Source: Psychromonas aquimarina ATCC BAA-1526 (GTDB lineage: Bacteria; Pseudomonadota; Gammaproteobacteria; Enterobacterales; Psychromonadaceae). From it: DNA of 64,000 nucleotides. Numbering within the stretch: position 1 is the stretch's first letter; every line of letters starts with the position of its first letter. Below are positions 1-9,477 of the stretch, piece after piece. The position numbers and the translations under genes were made by a program. Where the stretch lies: assembly GCF_000428725.1 (NCBI RefSeq), contig NZ_KE386793.1, forward strand, positions 316,524 to 380,523, given 5' to 3'. The notes beneath the pieces were generated by a model, which ran no database searches, was not told the origin of the DNA, and saw nothing but the letters and a program-made list of their open reading frames with translations.

Positions 1-3000
1 AAGTGATGAACTGCTTGCTCAGGCAGAAGGGCTTTATCAGGATATATCAATAGAGCTGGATAAACTCGGCTCTGCACATGTTAACAAAGTTATTCCGAAA
101 ATATTTCCGGATCCGGTTAACTACAATCCAGGCCGTTATTCTACCTTTGTTTACCTAGATCAGGCTGCCAGCTTGTGGAATGCACCTGCTTTGCCGATAA
201 TCTCTGGAGATAAAACTAAACGGGCACATGCAGCCGTATACACTGGTGGAGAGAATAAAGTGGCTGTTTTTGCCGGTGATGTTTTTAAATATCTGGCCGC
301 GCCGAATTTTAATAGTCTGATCAACTGGATTGTTGAAGATGATCAAGGTCAGACAGCAGACACCTTGAGCGTTGCAGTCTTAGGCGGCTACAACGGCTCA
401 CAGATTAAAAACTGGGCTGCAGAGCGCGACATAACATCCAGCCAGCAGGCCTTAACTGAAATTGATCCGCAGCAGTATATTGATCTGGTTGTGGTTAAGT
501 CCAGTGCAGATGCCGCCTCGCTGCAGATGCTCCAGGAGCGTTTGACTCGTTTCCCTACAACTAACGTACTGCTCTACCATACCCAGAGAGAGTCCGGTTC
601 GGCTCATCTAAAAGAGTTCCTGGCACAGTTCGGCATGAGTTTTAACGGTCGTGCTAACTATTATGATCAGGACCAGGTGGTAGAGTTGTCTGCAGAAGAG
701 CAGATCAATCGCGCGCTGAATGATCCGCTATACGTAGAGCTGGCCGCAGTTGAAACCGCGCTAACTAATATGGCGGCCAAGACGGATAGTTTTGAACTTA
801 CTGACGGTAATGATGCTAATTTCGCCGAACTGTACGGCACTGGTATTGCGTCGATTGCGGCTAACCAGAAAGCGGTTGAGTATCCTGACAGCCCGGCTAA
901 GCTGCAGATGCTGTTTACTGAGCTGGCGCAGGTGAAAGCGGATCTGGCACCGCAGCCGCTGGCGCTTGAACGCGTTGATAAACAAGCATTTATAAACCGC
1001 TATTTTGCTAAAAATGTGCTTGCTTTGGATTCTACAATCTTTGAAAAAGTATCTTTATTTAGCCTTGCCAGCGGTTTTAGTGATATGGCGGAAAAAGCGC
1101 TGCTGGACAGAGATGTGAAAAACTTCACTGACAGCGATCTTATTTACGATGATTTAAACAAGGCATTTTCCCTGCTGCCTAACGCGCAGGCAGCACAAAC
1201 GATTGAATATATTTTTCCTGAAACAGTAAATTTCAATCCGGGAAAAAACGCTCGTTTTATGGAGCCTCTAGCCGTTGAATCTGCCTGGGGACCGAACTCT
1301 TTTCCATTGATTGTCGGTGAGAAAAACTCAGTATTTGCTTCTGCAAATGCAGCTCCGGGTAAACGTTCGGCGGCTTTCGGGTATGAACCGCTGAACCGCC
1401 TAGATAAAGACACTGTTTCTCAGCTGATGAGCTGGTTAATGAACACCTCGCTTACGCAGCTGAAATGGGAAGAGGTGACGGTACTGATTGCCGGTAATAA
1501 CGGCGGGACTAAAAACCATCTTAATGCCTGGGCTGACCAGCAGAATATCCCGTTGAATGCGGTTTCCTGGCAGGAGTGGCAGGAAGGGACCGAGCCGGAT
1601 CTGATTATAATGCAGACCAGTCAGAATGAAACCTGGGCAGATCTGGTAAGCCGTCAGCATCAGTTATTTCCTGACGTACCGCTAATGTTTACTCATTACG
1701 GCAGTTGGAACTGGAAGTTAAGCGAACAGGCAAAACAGATCGTGAGCGATTTTGGTTATCGCTCGTCTGGACATAACTACTATCGAGAAGATAAGAGTGT
1801 ATGGGAGAACAGTACGCAGATGTTAAAGCTTGCCTTAAATAAATTATCAGATGATGAACTTGATTCTGTGCAGGAGATGTTCGCAAACCTGCAGCATGAC
1901 TCTTTTAATTTCACTCTGAGTGAAGGGCAGAGCCCGGCTTATCAAGCTGAATTTGTGGAGCCGATGGTCTATTTGAATGCCAGTATTGCGCAGCTTAATG
2001 AGCTGGCTGTTGATTCATTCGCCGCTGATGGTTTTGATGCGATCAGTCTTATTCATCTGCTCCGCGACAGTTATGCGCTGCAGCTGGATGACTCGATAGC
2101 TATCGATGTTCAGCACCAGCAGTCATTCCTGCAAAGTCAGTTGCTGGACAGTATCAGCAGTGATGTGCAGACCGCTCAAAGTGCACAGGTTGAAGCTAAG
2201 AATATTACTTATATTACTGAAGATGACGGCAGCGGTGTGGGAGACTTCTCCTATATCAAACCGCGTCCTGATTCCGATGTAATGCAGCTGGCATTAAGCA
2301 CGGGGGATATCAGCGCGGTTGATGATATTGATGAACTGCATGCACAGATCAGCAGCAGTATTGATAACAGTATGCGTTTAGAGCAGGCGCAGGAAGCGGC
2401 TGATTTTATTTTTGACGGCGAGCTGCTCGATGTACCTGCATCGGCTACTGCTAATTTTATTGAGCCGAATGTATGGGGCTCTGCTGTTCCTGCTTTCCCG
2501 CTGGTAATTGGTGATAAAAATCAGATCCTGGCGGCCGCCAGCATTGCTAATGACAGACGCTCTTATACTGCGGCTGCCGGACTGGAGTGGCTGTCGGATG
2601 AGAGTTTTTACCGCTTAATAAAGTGGCTGACCAGTAAAAATGATACGCAGCTGTCCTGGATCCCGCTCTCGGTCATGTCTGTCGGTAAAAATTCTGCTGA
2701 TCTCAGCGGCAGTGCTGGTGAGGCACCGCTGCAGATTAAAGAGGTGCCTTTCAATAAATTTACCCAGCCGGAGCTTCTGGTGATCGGCGGTAAAGGTCTC
2801 TATGAGCACGAAGTAGAAGACATTCTGGAGATGATCCACACATATCCGGAAATGCCGGTTATCTTCACCAATAACAGCCAGTACAAAGGCTCTGATGTTT
2901 TGGTTAATCAGCTGCTGACTGAGCTGGGTTATGTTTACGGTGCAAGTAATAAAAAGATCGGTGATACGGCAAATGCTTATAATCCTGACGATTTATCAGA

Positions 3001-4789
3001 TCTGGCCCTGCAGAGTCCGCTGTACAGCTCACTGATTAAATTTAAAGAGCTCAACAGCAGCCTGCAGAATGAAAGTTATGATTTTGTACTTGCAGAAGGT
3101 AAAACACCTGAATTCCTGGAGCAGTTTGACAGTTTAGTGAAAACCTTAAGAAATAAGCTGACCGCCAGTGATGTGAAGAATGTTCCGTTATTCCAGGATA
3201 AGAACAGCTCTGATATGCTGAAATCAATGGTTTTATTAGGTGATGTCTACCGCACGCAGATAGTTTATCGTTTATCATCCAGCGCGAGTGACCAGACCCC
3301 CTGGCTACGGGCGTGGTTTGCTGATCATACGGTATATTACAACCGTGATTTAGCGCCGGCGCAAAATGATCTGGGCAACTTTGCAGAGCCTGTAGATTCT
3401 GCTTATCTGCAGGAGACATACCAAAGTGTACTGCAGCCGCGAGCGGGCGTAAACTGGCATCCGACCGGCGCTTATGCGCATCCCGGCGTCCCCTTTACGG
3501 TTGAACTGGGCAGTGATGCCGAGCAGTCAGTGAAGGTATTTATGAATACCATGCGCACCGGCTCAACCAAAGAGTGGGGAACTAAGTACCAGCGCCCTAA
3601 ATACTTAAGATCACCTGCTTTTACAGTTAATCCTGGTGAAAAACTTACCTTAACTTCGCCGTACGGCGGGCCGGTACAGATTAACGGAGCACTGCAGGAA
3701 GAAGTTGAGCTTAACTTCACTAATGTCGGTCAGCACCTGATCGGCACCATGGATAATATCAATACTTTTAGAGCTGATTTAGCGGCGACACCGTACAGCT
3801 GGGTGTATTACGATGTACCTGGATTCCAGCTTTACTCGCAGCGTCAACATATGGTCAGGACAGTTGAAGACTATTATAAGGGGGATGTGCAGAAAATGGT
3901 TGACCGTATTCTCGATACAACGGTCGGCTCTGTCGATATGTTAGGCGGGTTTGTCGGCAATGGTAATATTCAGCATAGCCCTGCGGTATTAAAAATATGT
4001 GAAGAGAAAGGGCTTAACTGCCTTAATGAAAGCTGGCATAAACGTTCTATTACGCAGCGTGCCAACCATGACTTTGCTTCACACTGTGGTTCTGGTTGTT
4101 CAGGCAACCCTTACGATTCTGCGGGATACTTTAGAGCAGACGGCTGGCTTGAAGGGCATGAAATAGGGCATAACTTACAGATCGGCCCGCTGAAGATTTA
4201 CGGCGGAATGTCGACTGAAGTTTCCAATAATATCTTCCCTATGCATATGCGTAAGTTTAACAACAGTAATTCGACTAAAACAGCTAAGCAGATGCCTAAG
4301 ATTTTTGCCTGGATGCAGGAGGGGCAGAATAGTGAAGATCCGACTGCACATGTGAAAAGTCTGTTGTGGACTATGGGCGATATTGACCAGTTAACCTTAT
4401 ATATGCAGATAGTCTATGCAGCTGAGTATTTAGGGTTAACAGATAACGGCTTTGATGCCTTCACCCTGCTGTATCTGCATTCAAGGGAGGTGAGTAAAAC
4501 ACCTGACTGGCTGGCGAATAAAGACCGTTTAGGTATGAGCCTTTATGAATCAAGACCACGTCTAGGCGGTAATGATTTTATGGTGATCAGTCTGTCATTC
4601 TTAACAGGTAAAGACTGGCGCGAGCAGTTCTCTGCCTGGGGGATTGAAGTGTCGGAGACTGCCGCTGCTCAGGTTGAAACTTATAACTTAGAATCTCTTG
4701 GTAAACATTTCTATGTGCCTAGAGACACTATGCCGTTCCAGCCTTTTGAACGTACTATACCGTTAGACGGTAAAACGCCCTGGCAGTAA
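1..4789 (+). CDS. SslE/AcfD-like M60-family metalloprotease (5' end missing)
   Basis: The reading frame is open from base 2, so the true start lies left of the window; at least 1595 codons are present. The M60 zinc motif HEIGH is encoded at 4157-4171, and a downstream glutamate (STEVSNN) fits the HExxH...E pattern. Before it lies the M60 N-terminal beta-sandwich (about 3420-3760) and then the catalytic part (VPGFQLYSQRQHMV). The N-terminal region holds three related units, near 90-760, 1210-1850 and 2400-3010. Each has a P-L-I/V-x-G-(D/E)-K segment, a (L/I)xxWL/I helix and a Rossmann-like half. The family (E. coli SslE/YghJ, Vibrio AcfD) is secreted by type II secretion and cuts mucin-type O-glycoproteins. 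Known SslE is similar in size, but the clear triplication stands out. A strong terminator follows. The lipobox, if any, is off-window. Family call confident; substrate inferred. Confidence 0.9.
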   Translation, partial: SDELLAQAEGLYQDISIELDKLGSAHVNKVIPKIFPDPVNYNPGRYSTFVYLDQAASLWNAPALPIISGDKTKRAHAAVYTGGENKVAVFAGDVFKYLAAPNFNSLINWIVEDDQGQTADTLSVAVLGGYNGSQIKNWAAERDITSSQQALTEIDPQQYIDLVVVKSSADAASLQMLQERLTRFPTTNVLLYHTQRESGSAHLKEFLAQFGMSFNGRANYYDQDQVVELSAEEQINRALNDPLYVELAAVETALTNMAAKTDSFELTDGNDANFAELYGTGIASIAANQKAVEYPDSPAKLQMLFTELAQVKADLAPQPLALERVDKQAFINRYFAKNVLALDSTIFEKVSLFSLASGFSDMAEKALLDRDVKNFTDSDLIYDDLNKAFSLLPNAQAAQTIEYIFPETVNFNPGKNARFMEPLAVESAWGPNSFPLIVGEKNSVFASANAAPGKRSAAFGYEPLNRLDKDTVSQLMSWLMNTSLTQLKWEEVTVLIAGNNGGTKNHLNAWADQQNIPLNAVSWQEWQEGTEPDLIIMQTSQNETWADLVSRQHQLFPDVPLMFTHYGSWNWKLSEQAKQIVSDFGYRSSGHNYYREDKSVWENSTQMLKLALNKLSDDELDSVQEMFANLQHDSFNFTLSEGQSPAYQAEFVEPMVYLNASIAQLNELAVDSFAADGFDAISLIHLLRDSYALQLDDSIAIDVQHQQSFLQSQLLDSISSDVQTAQSAQVEAKNITYITEDDGSGVGDFSYIKPRPDSDVMQLALSTGDISAVDDIDELHAQISSSIDNSMRLEQAQEAADFIFDGELLDVPASATANFIEPNVWGSAVPAFPLVIGDKNQILAAASIANDRRSYTAAAGLEWLSDESFYRLIKWLTSKNDTQLSWIPLSVMSVGKNSADLSGSAGEAPLQIKEVPFNKFTQPELLVIGGKGLYEHEVEDILEMIHTYPEMPVIFTNNSQYKGSDVLVNQLLTELGYVYGASNKKIGDTANAYNPDDLSDLALQSPLYSSLIKFKELNSSLQNESYDFVLAEGKTPEFLEQFDSLVKTLRNKLTASDVKNVPLFQDKNSSDMLKSMVLLGDVYRTQIVYRLSSSASDQTPWLRAWFADHTVYYNRDLAPAQNDLGNFAEPVDSAYLQETYQSVLQPRAGVNWHPTGAYAHPGVPFTVELGSDAEQSVKVFMNTMRTGSTKEWGTKYQRPKYLRSPAFTVNPGEKLTLTSPYGGPVQINGALQEEVELNFTNVGQHLIGTMDNINTFRADLAATPYSWVYYDVPGFQLYSQRQHMVRTVEDYYKGDVQKMVDRILDTTVGSVDMLGGFVGNGNIQHSPAVLKICEEKGLNCLNESWHKRSITQRANHDFASHCGSGCSGNPYDSAGYFRADGWLEGHEIGHNLQIGPLKIYGGMSTEVSNNIFPMHMRKFNNSNSTKTAKQMPKIFAWMQEGQNSEDPTAHVKSLLWTMGDIDQLTLYMQIVYAAEYLGLTDNGFDAFTLLYLHSREVSKTPDWLANKDRLGMSLYESRPRLGGNDFMVISLSFLTGKDWREQFSAWGIEVSETAAAQVETYNLESLGKHFYVPRDTMPFQPFERTIPLDGKTPWQ

Positions 4790-4831
4790 CCGCTGCTGTA
4801 AAACTCTTTACTAATAAAGGGTAAATCTGCT

Positions 4832-4856
4832 GCAGGGAGGAAACTCCCTGCATTTT
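4832..4856 (+). terminator. Rho-independent terminator after the M60 protease gene
   Basis: An 8-bp perfect stem, GCAGGGAG/CTCCCTGC, is closed by a GAAA tetraloop and followed by a short T-run. It begins 43 bases after the protease stop codon. Confidence 0.75.
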
Positions 4857-5374
4857 CAGCTCCTGAGCAGTTTGATTACCCTGTCTTTCTACGTCGTTCA
4901 ATAACCCCTCTTATCTATAATCTCTTTAAAGTTCCAGGTGCAGGCTGAGCTGCCTGCGTTAAGGATGATCTAGTTCGCTGACGATCTGCCTTAATTTCAT
5001 TTTCTAAATAAGATAGAAACTTTGCAGCCGACAAAGTTAATGGCAGTGGCTTGAAATTAATAAAAAGAAGTTAAAAGAGATTTATTCTTTTAATTTAATT
5101 AAGCTCCATGCCGAGTTTTTTATAGGAAAGCGCTGTTATAGGCTCAATGGTTCCGATAGCTAAATCGGCGGCGATCTGTTGAGTGTATTGTTTAGATCAA
5201 CTGACGGATAAATTAAACGTTTCCGGTTATCGGGCAGGAGAAGTGCGAACGGCTGACAGATGAAGTTCTCTATGCTGACAACCTGTCTGCCGTTAAGCGG
5301 ACCTGTTATGAATAGCTGAGCTAGACTGCAGGTGAGCACTTACTTTTTCTGTGCGCATAAAAAAGTTATATGTG
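4857..5374. other. Gene-free spacer between the protease and kdgR genes
   Basis: About 520 bases with no convincing ORF. A minus-strand frame of 33 codons ending at 5095 has protein-like composition, but its length is what chance gives and it has no start. Nothing else recognisable was seen. Confidence 0.5.
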
Positions 5375-5420
5375 GAGTAACATCATAACTAATGCAGTAT
5401 ATGGTGTTACTCTGTTTGTT
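5375..5420 (-). terminator. Terminator downstream of kdgR
   Basis: An inverted repeat with arms GAGTAACA/TGTTACTC, extended by several more pairs, spans 5375-5412. On the minus strand it is followed at a short distance by a run of six T. It starts just after the kdgR stop codon. Confidence 0.6.
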
Positions 5421-6203
5421 TTAAACCGGATAATGTTTGTATCCCAGCTGCTGTGATATATTTCTGCACGCCTGGTGCAGCAGTTCAACATAGTAGGAAA
5501 GGCGTTTTTCATCAAAACGTATGGTGGGAAAAGAGATCGATAAACCGGCAGTGACATTACCAAAGCGGTCGTAAATCGGTGCCGCGATACAGCGTAAACC
5601 CGGCTCCTGCTCTTCGTTATCTTCTGCGAAATGCTGCTTTTTAACCTGTGTCAGTTCTGACAGCAGCTGTTCGGTATTTTCTAAGGTTTTTTCCGTGTGC
5701 TTAATAAACTCGACCGGTGCTAACTGGGCGCGTACAAACTCTTCCTGTTTTTCTGCCAGCAGAACTTTACCGATTGCTGTGCTGTACAGTGGATTTCGGC
5801 GTCCTATTTTTGACTGCATACGCAGATTATAACCAGAATCAATTTTGTGGATATAGATAATCGCATTTTCGTCGAGCATTCCCAGGTGCAGGGCTTCATT
5901 AGTCTGCTCTGAAATATGGCGCATCTCTTTGTCGGCAAGAGCGATAAGGTCGACATACTCCAATGATTTTGATCCTAACTCAAATAGTTTCAGGGTCAGT
6001 GAATATTTGTCTGCTTCACCATCCTGAGATACATAACCAAGCATTTTCATGGTTTGTAAAAAGCGGTAAGTGGTACTTTTGGACATCATCAGACGCTGTG
6101 ACAGTTCTGTTATGCCGATATCTTCCTGTTCACCAAGCGCTTCCAGAATCGCAAATACTTTCATCACCGAAGAAACGGCTTCCGGCTGGTTGGGTTTGTC
6201 CAT
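5421..6203 (-). CDS. kdgR: IclR-family transcriptional repressor KdgR
   Basis: A 260-residue regulator very close to E. coli/Erwinia KdgR along its whole length. The N-terminal winged helix-turn-helix reads GITELSQRLMMSKSTTYRFL (residues ~32-52). The IclR effector domain contains YIHKIDSGYNLRMQS, GRRNPLYSTAIGKVLLA and EEQEPGLRCIAAPI. KdgR represses uronate-catabolism genes and is released by 2-keto-3-deoxygluconate. The start at 6203 is preferred over the in-frame ATG at 6254: it is preceded by AAAGGT and matches the family N-terminus. It is divergent from kduD across a 267-bp region that holds KdgR-box-like palindromes, so regulation of the operon and of itself is likely. Identity confident; targets inferred from context. 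Confidence 0.95.
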   Translation of the reverse strand: MDKPNQPEAVSSVMKVFAILEALGEQEDIGITELSQRLMMSKSTTYRFLQTMKMLGYVSQDGEADKYSLTLKLFELGSKSLEYVDLIALADKEMRHISEQTNEALHLGMLDENAIIYIHKIDSGYNLRMQSKIGRRNPLYSTAIGKVLLAEKQEEFVRAQLAPVEFIKHTEKTLENTEQLLSELTQVKKQHFAEDNEEQEPGLRCIAAPIYDRFGNVTAGLSISFPTIRFDEKRLSYYVELLHQACRNISQQLGYKHYPV

Positions 6204-6279
6204 GAGTGATACCTTTTCTGCTGCTTTATAGAATAATATTTTTATTATAAACACAAAAAATACCGCTCGGCTATTTTTT

Positions 6280-6294
6280 TAAAAAGGTGTTTCA
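6280..6294. promoter_or_regulatory. KdgR-box-like operator 1
   Basis: TAAAAA-ggt-GTTTCA, a 6-3-6 palindrome resembling the KdgR consensus half-sites TGAAAC/GTTTCA (right half perfect, left half 4 of 6). It lies in the kdgR-kduD divergent spacer. Binding is inferred. Confidence 0.45.
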
Positions 6295-6354
6295 TAAATT
6301 TCAAAAAAGCAGAGTTTAAGATTTGTTGAATTTGAATTGATGTAAATATATTTT

Positions 6355-6369
6355 TGAAACGTTGTTTTA
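6355..6369. promoter_or_regulatory. KdgR-box-like operator 2
   Basis: TGAAAC-gtt-GTTTTA matches the KdgR palindrome TGAAAC-N3-GTTTCA at 11 of 12 half-site positions. It sits 102 bases upstream of the kduD start codon, on the operon's promoter side. Confidence 0.65.
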
Positions 6370-6470
6370 AAAATAATTGCCAGGCGTTTTTTTTACTGTT
6401 ACTGTATATCCAACTTAAGCAGCTTAATAAAAACAAACAGCTGATATTCGAGACTAGCGGAGAAAATATT

Positions 6471-7232
6471 ATGATTTTAAATTCTTTTAATTTGCAGGGT
6501 AAAGTAGCGGTTGTAACAGGCTGTGATACGGGCTTAGGTCAGGGCATGGCTTTAGGTTTAGCCCAGGCTGGTTGTGATATCGTTGGTGTTAATATTGTTG
6601 AGCCGTCAGAAACCATTGAAAAAATTGAAGCGACAGGGCGTAAGTTTATTGATATCCGTGCCAACCTGATGAAACTTGATGATATCCCAATGATTGTAGA
6701 GCGCAGCGTTGCTGAACTGGGAAAAATTGATGTTTTAGTGAACAATGCGGGAATTATTCGTCGTAATGATGCCATCGATTTTTCTGAGCAGGACTGGGAT
6801 GACGTGATGAATATCAACAGTAAATCTGTTTTCTTCTTATCTCAAGCTGTTGCTAAACAGTTTATAGAGCAGGGCGGCGGCGGAAAAATTGTTAATGTTG
6901 CTTCTATGCTGTCTTATCAGGGCGGTATTCGTGTACCTTCTTATACCTCATCAAAAAGTGCGGTGATGGGCATTACCCGTGCCATGGCGAATGAGTGGGC
7001 TGAGCACGGAGTGAATGTAAATGCGATTGCACCTGGTTATATGGCAACCAATAATACTGCCGCACTACGTGCTGATGAAACTCGTAATAATGACATTGTG
7101 GGGCGTATTCCTGCAGACCGCTGGGGAACGCCTGAAGATGTAGCCGGCCCCTGCGTGTTTTTAGCATCGGCGGCCGCTGATTATATTAACGGTTATACCA
7201 TTGCTGTTGACGGCGGCTGGCTGTCACGCTGA
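6471..7232 (+). CDS. kduD: 2-dehydro-3-deoxy-D-gluconate 5-dehydrogenase KduD (SDR family)
   Basis: A 253-residue classical short-chain dehydrogenase that tracks E. coli KduD closely. It has the cofactor motif TGCDTGLGQG (residues ~16-25), NNAG near residue 90, catalytic Ser in NVASMLSYQGG, YxxxK in YTSSKSAV, and the C-terminal NGYTIAVDGGWL. KduD reduces 2,5-diketo-3-deoxygluconate (DKII) to 2-keto-3-deoxygluconate with NAD(P)H in the cytosol. The start at 6471 is chosen because the family begins MIL-x-F-x-LxGKVAVVTG and GGAG lies 9 bases upstream; an in-frame ATG at 6354 would fall inside the operator region. First gene of the uronate operon. Confidence 0.95.
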   Translation: MILNSFNLQGKVAVVTGCDTGLGQGMALGLAQAGCDIVGVNIVEPSETIEKIEATGRKFIDIRANLMKLDDIPMIVERSVAELGKIDVLVNNAGIIRRNDAIDFSEQDWDDVMNINSKSVFFLSQAVAKQFIEQGGGGKIVNVASMLSYQGGIRVPSYTSSKSAVMGITRAMANEWAEHGVNVNAIAPGYMATNNTAALRADETRNNDIVGRIPADRWGTPEDVAGPCVFLASAAADYINGYTIAVDGGWLSR

Positions 7233-7259
7233 TTAAGGCATCAGCTTTCAGGAGATAAT

Positions 7260-7784
7260 GTGACATATATATTTGAATTACCCTTTGCACAATGGTTAGG
7301 TCTGCTTAGTTTTGCTTTAGGTATTATCGCTTTTAGTCAGAAAAATGACCGCAGTTTAAAAATTGTGATGCTGATTTTAAATATTAATCATATGTTTCAT
7401 TATCTCTTTTTGGGCTCCTTTATTTCAGCGCTTAGCGCTTTGCTTGGAGCTGTACGCACGGGCACTTCGATTTATACATCATCTGCCTATGCCGCGCTGT
7501 TTTTTGTCGGCGCTGGGATTTTAAGCGGTTTTTGGGCCGCTGACTCCCTGCTCGATCTGCTGCCGGTTCTGGGCGGGATTATCGGTACTGTATCGGTATT
7601 TATGCTGCAGGGCATTAAGATGCGTATCGGTTTTCTGCTTGGTGCGCTGTGCTGGTTAATTAACAATATTGTGGTCGGCTCAATCGGCGGAGTTATGCTG
7701 GAAAGCACTTTGATCAGTGTTAATTTACTGACTATTTACCGCCTTTACGGTGAGGGCAAAGCAGATTACGCCGTTGAGAAATAA
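7260..7784 (+). CDS. YgjV-family inner membrane protein
   Basis: A 174-residue protein with about five or six hydrophobic segments, of the YgjV type (E. coli inner membrane protein of unknown function). The start is GTG at 7260 with AGGAGA just upstream; the overlapping ATG at 7258 runs straight into TGA. It lies 27 bp after kduD and 42 bp before dhuI, so it is co-transcribed with uronate catabolism. A part in substrate entry or membrane sensing is possible but not shown. Confidence 0.75.
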   Translation: MTYIFELPFAQWLGLLSFALGIIAFSQKNDRSLKIVMLILNINHMFHYLFLGSFISALSALLGAVRTGTSIYTSSAYAALFFVGAGILSGFWAADSLLDLLPVLGGIIGTVSVFMLQGIKMRIGFLLGALCWLINNIVVGSIGGVMLESTLISVNLLTIYRLYGEGKADYAVEK

Positions 7785-7826
7785 TATTTAGCAAATAATT
7801 TAAAAACTATAATTGGAGAAATTTAC

Positions 7827-8465
7827 ATGAAAATCGCATTAATGATGGAAAACAGCCAGGCGGGTAAAAATGCAGCTGTATTAAATGAACTGAACGCTGT
7901 TGCTTCTGAGAAAGGTTACCCGGTGTTTAATGTCGGTATGTCTGATGAGAATGATCATCACCTGACTTATGTTCATTTAGGCATTATGGCCAGTATTCTG
8001 ATTAATTCTAAAGCGGTTGATTTTATTATAACCGGATGCGGTACAGGTCAAGGTGCAATGATGTCGCTTAATCTGCACCCGGGTGTTGTCTGCGGCTACT
8101 GTATTGATCCGACAGATGCCTTTTTATTTGCGCAGATCAATAACGGCAATGCATTAGCTTTAGCTTACGCTAAAGGTTTCGGCTGGGCCGGTGAGTTAAA
8201 TGTTCGGTATATTTTTGAAAAGGCATTCTCAGGTGAGAAAGGTCAGGGTTACCCGGTTGAGCGTAAAGCTCCTCAGGTTGCTAATGCTGCTATTTTGAGT
8301 GAAGTAAAAGCCGCGGTTAATAAAGATAACTACCTTGATACGCTGCGCAGTATTGATTCTGAGCTGCTTAAAACGGCAGTCAGCGGCGGACGTTTTCAGG
8401 AGTGTTTCTTTGAAAACTGTCAGGAACCGGAAATTGCTGAATATGTACGTCAGGTTTTAGCGTAA
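7827..8465 (+). CDS. dhuI: RpiB/LacA-type isomerase, likely DHU isomerase DhuI
   Basis: A 212-residue RpiB/LacA/LacB-family isomerase. Visible features are ENSQAGKN at the N-terminus, HLTYVHLGIMASILIN, VTGCGTG-like IITGCGTGQGAMMSLN and the ending GGRFQECFFENCQEPEIAEYV. This matches my memory of streptococcal DhuI, which converts 4-deoxy-L-threo-5-hexosulose-uronate (DHU) to DKII in glycosaminoglycan breakdown. It lies between kduD and kdgK, where KduI activity is needed, and no kduI is present in the window. A true ribose-5-phosphate isomerase is unlikely because of the longer C-terminus and the context. Family certain; substrate inferred from context and remembered similarity. Confidence 0.8.
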   Translation: MKIALMMENSQAGKNAAVLNELNAVASEKGYPVFNVGMSDENDHHLTYVHLGIMASILINSKAVDFIITGCGTGQGAMMSLNLHPGVVCGYCIDPTDAFLFAQINNGNALALAYAKGFGWAGELNVRYIFEKAFSGEKGQGYPVERKAPQVANAAILSEVKAAVNKDNYLDTLRSIDSELLKTAVSGGRFQECFFENCQEPEIAEYVRQVLA

Positions 8466-8521
8466 AACTTATGTCCCAGCCACTTTTGCGGCATTTTTTA
8501 CATCTGTTAAGGAGATAAATA

Positions 8522-9454
8522 ATGAAAGCGGATCGTATTGCAGTTATTGGTGAATGCATGGTGGAACTGCAGAAAAGCGGTGCATTATATAAACCGGGTT
8601 TTGGCGGAGACACATTAAATACGGCTGTTTATTTATCCCGCCTTAGCAGCGCAGAGCAGATCATTACATCCTATGTTACCGGTATTGGTGTCGACAGTTT
8701 CAGCCAGAGTATGTTTGATGCCTGGATTGAAGAAGGGCTTAATGTCGATTTAGTGCACCGCTGTGACGCTAAACTGCCCGGTTTATATGCTATTGAGACA
8801 GCTGCTGACGGCGAGCGGACTTTTCAGTACTGGCGTAATGATTCAGCCGCACGAGGCTGGCTGCTGGAAAGTGATATTGAGCTGCTGACTGCGCAGCTGA
8901 AAGAGCATCAGCTTATCTATTTAAGCGGTATCAGTCTGGCTATATTAACAGATGAGTGTCGGGAAATTTTATTTGAGCTGCTTCAAGAGTGTAAAAACTC
9001 AGGAGTTTTAATCGCTTTTGACAATAATTACCGTCCTTCGCTGTGGCCCGGGCCGCGGCAGGCTCAGGAGTTCTACCAGCGTATATTAAAACTGACCAGT
9101 ATTGCGTTTATTACTTTTGACGATGAAGTTTTACTTTATGGCGATACCTGTGAGCTGCAGGCGATTGAGCGCAGCCGTGAGCTGGGCGTGGATGAAATTG
9201 TTATTAAACGCGGCGCCGATGACTGTATTGTGGTCAAAGGTCAAGAGCAGATATCGGTACCGGCAGCAGTGCTGGGGGCCGATAAAATAATCGACACAAC
9301 TGCCGCCGGAGATTCTTTTAGTGCCGGTTATTTAGCAAAACGTCTTTCAGGCGGTGATATCAGCGAGTCGGCCGCTGCCGGACACCGCCTGGCGGCTGAA
9401 GTTATCCAGCATCCCGGCGCGCTTATTGATAAACACTATATGCCGTCAATTTAA
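8522..9454 (+). CDS. kdgK: 2-keto-3-deoxygluconate kinase KdgK
   Basis: A 310-residue PfkB/ribokinase-fold kinase collinear with E. coli KdgK. It has the substrate-binding GGDTLNTAVYLSRL (residues ~29-42), ERTFQYWRNDSAARGW, YLSGISLAIL, FDNNYRPSLW, VIKRGADDC and the catalytic/anion-hole motif DTTAAGDSFSAGYL (Asp of GD is the base). It phosphorylates KDG to KDPG with ATP. AAGGAG lies 7 bp before the ATG. Fourth gene of the operon, immediately before eda. Confidence 0.95.
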   Translation: MKADRIAVIGECMVELQKSGALYKPGFGGDTLNTAVYLSRLSSAEQIITSYVTGIGVDSFSQSMFDAWIEEGLNVDLVHRCDAKLPGLYAIETAADGERTFQYWRNDSAARGWLLESDIELLTAQLKEHQLIYLSGISLAILTDECREILFELLQECKNSGVLIAFDNNYRPSLWPGPRQAQEFYQRILKLTSIAFITFDDEVLLYGDTCELQAIERSRELGVDEIVIKRGADDCIVVKGQEQISVPAAVLGADKIIDTTAAGDSFSAGYLAKRLSGGDISESAAAGHRLAAEVIQHPGALIDKHYMPSI

Positions 9455-9477
9455 CTATTTAATTTAAAGAGAATATT

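Noticed and set aside
5095-5196. Possible pseudogene remnant on the minus strand (about 33 codons, protein-like composition)
   Set aside because: Length expected by chance; no start codon, no recognised family, no continuation in other frames.
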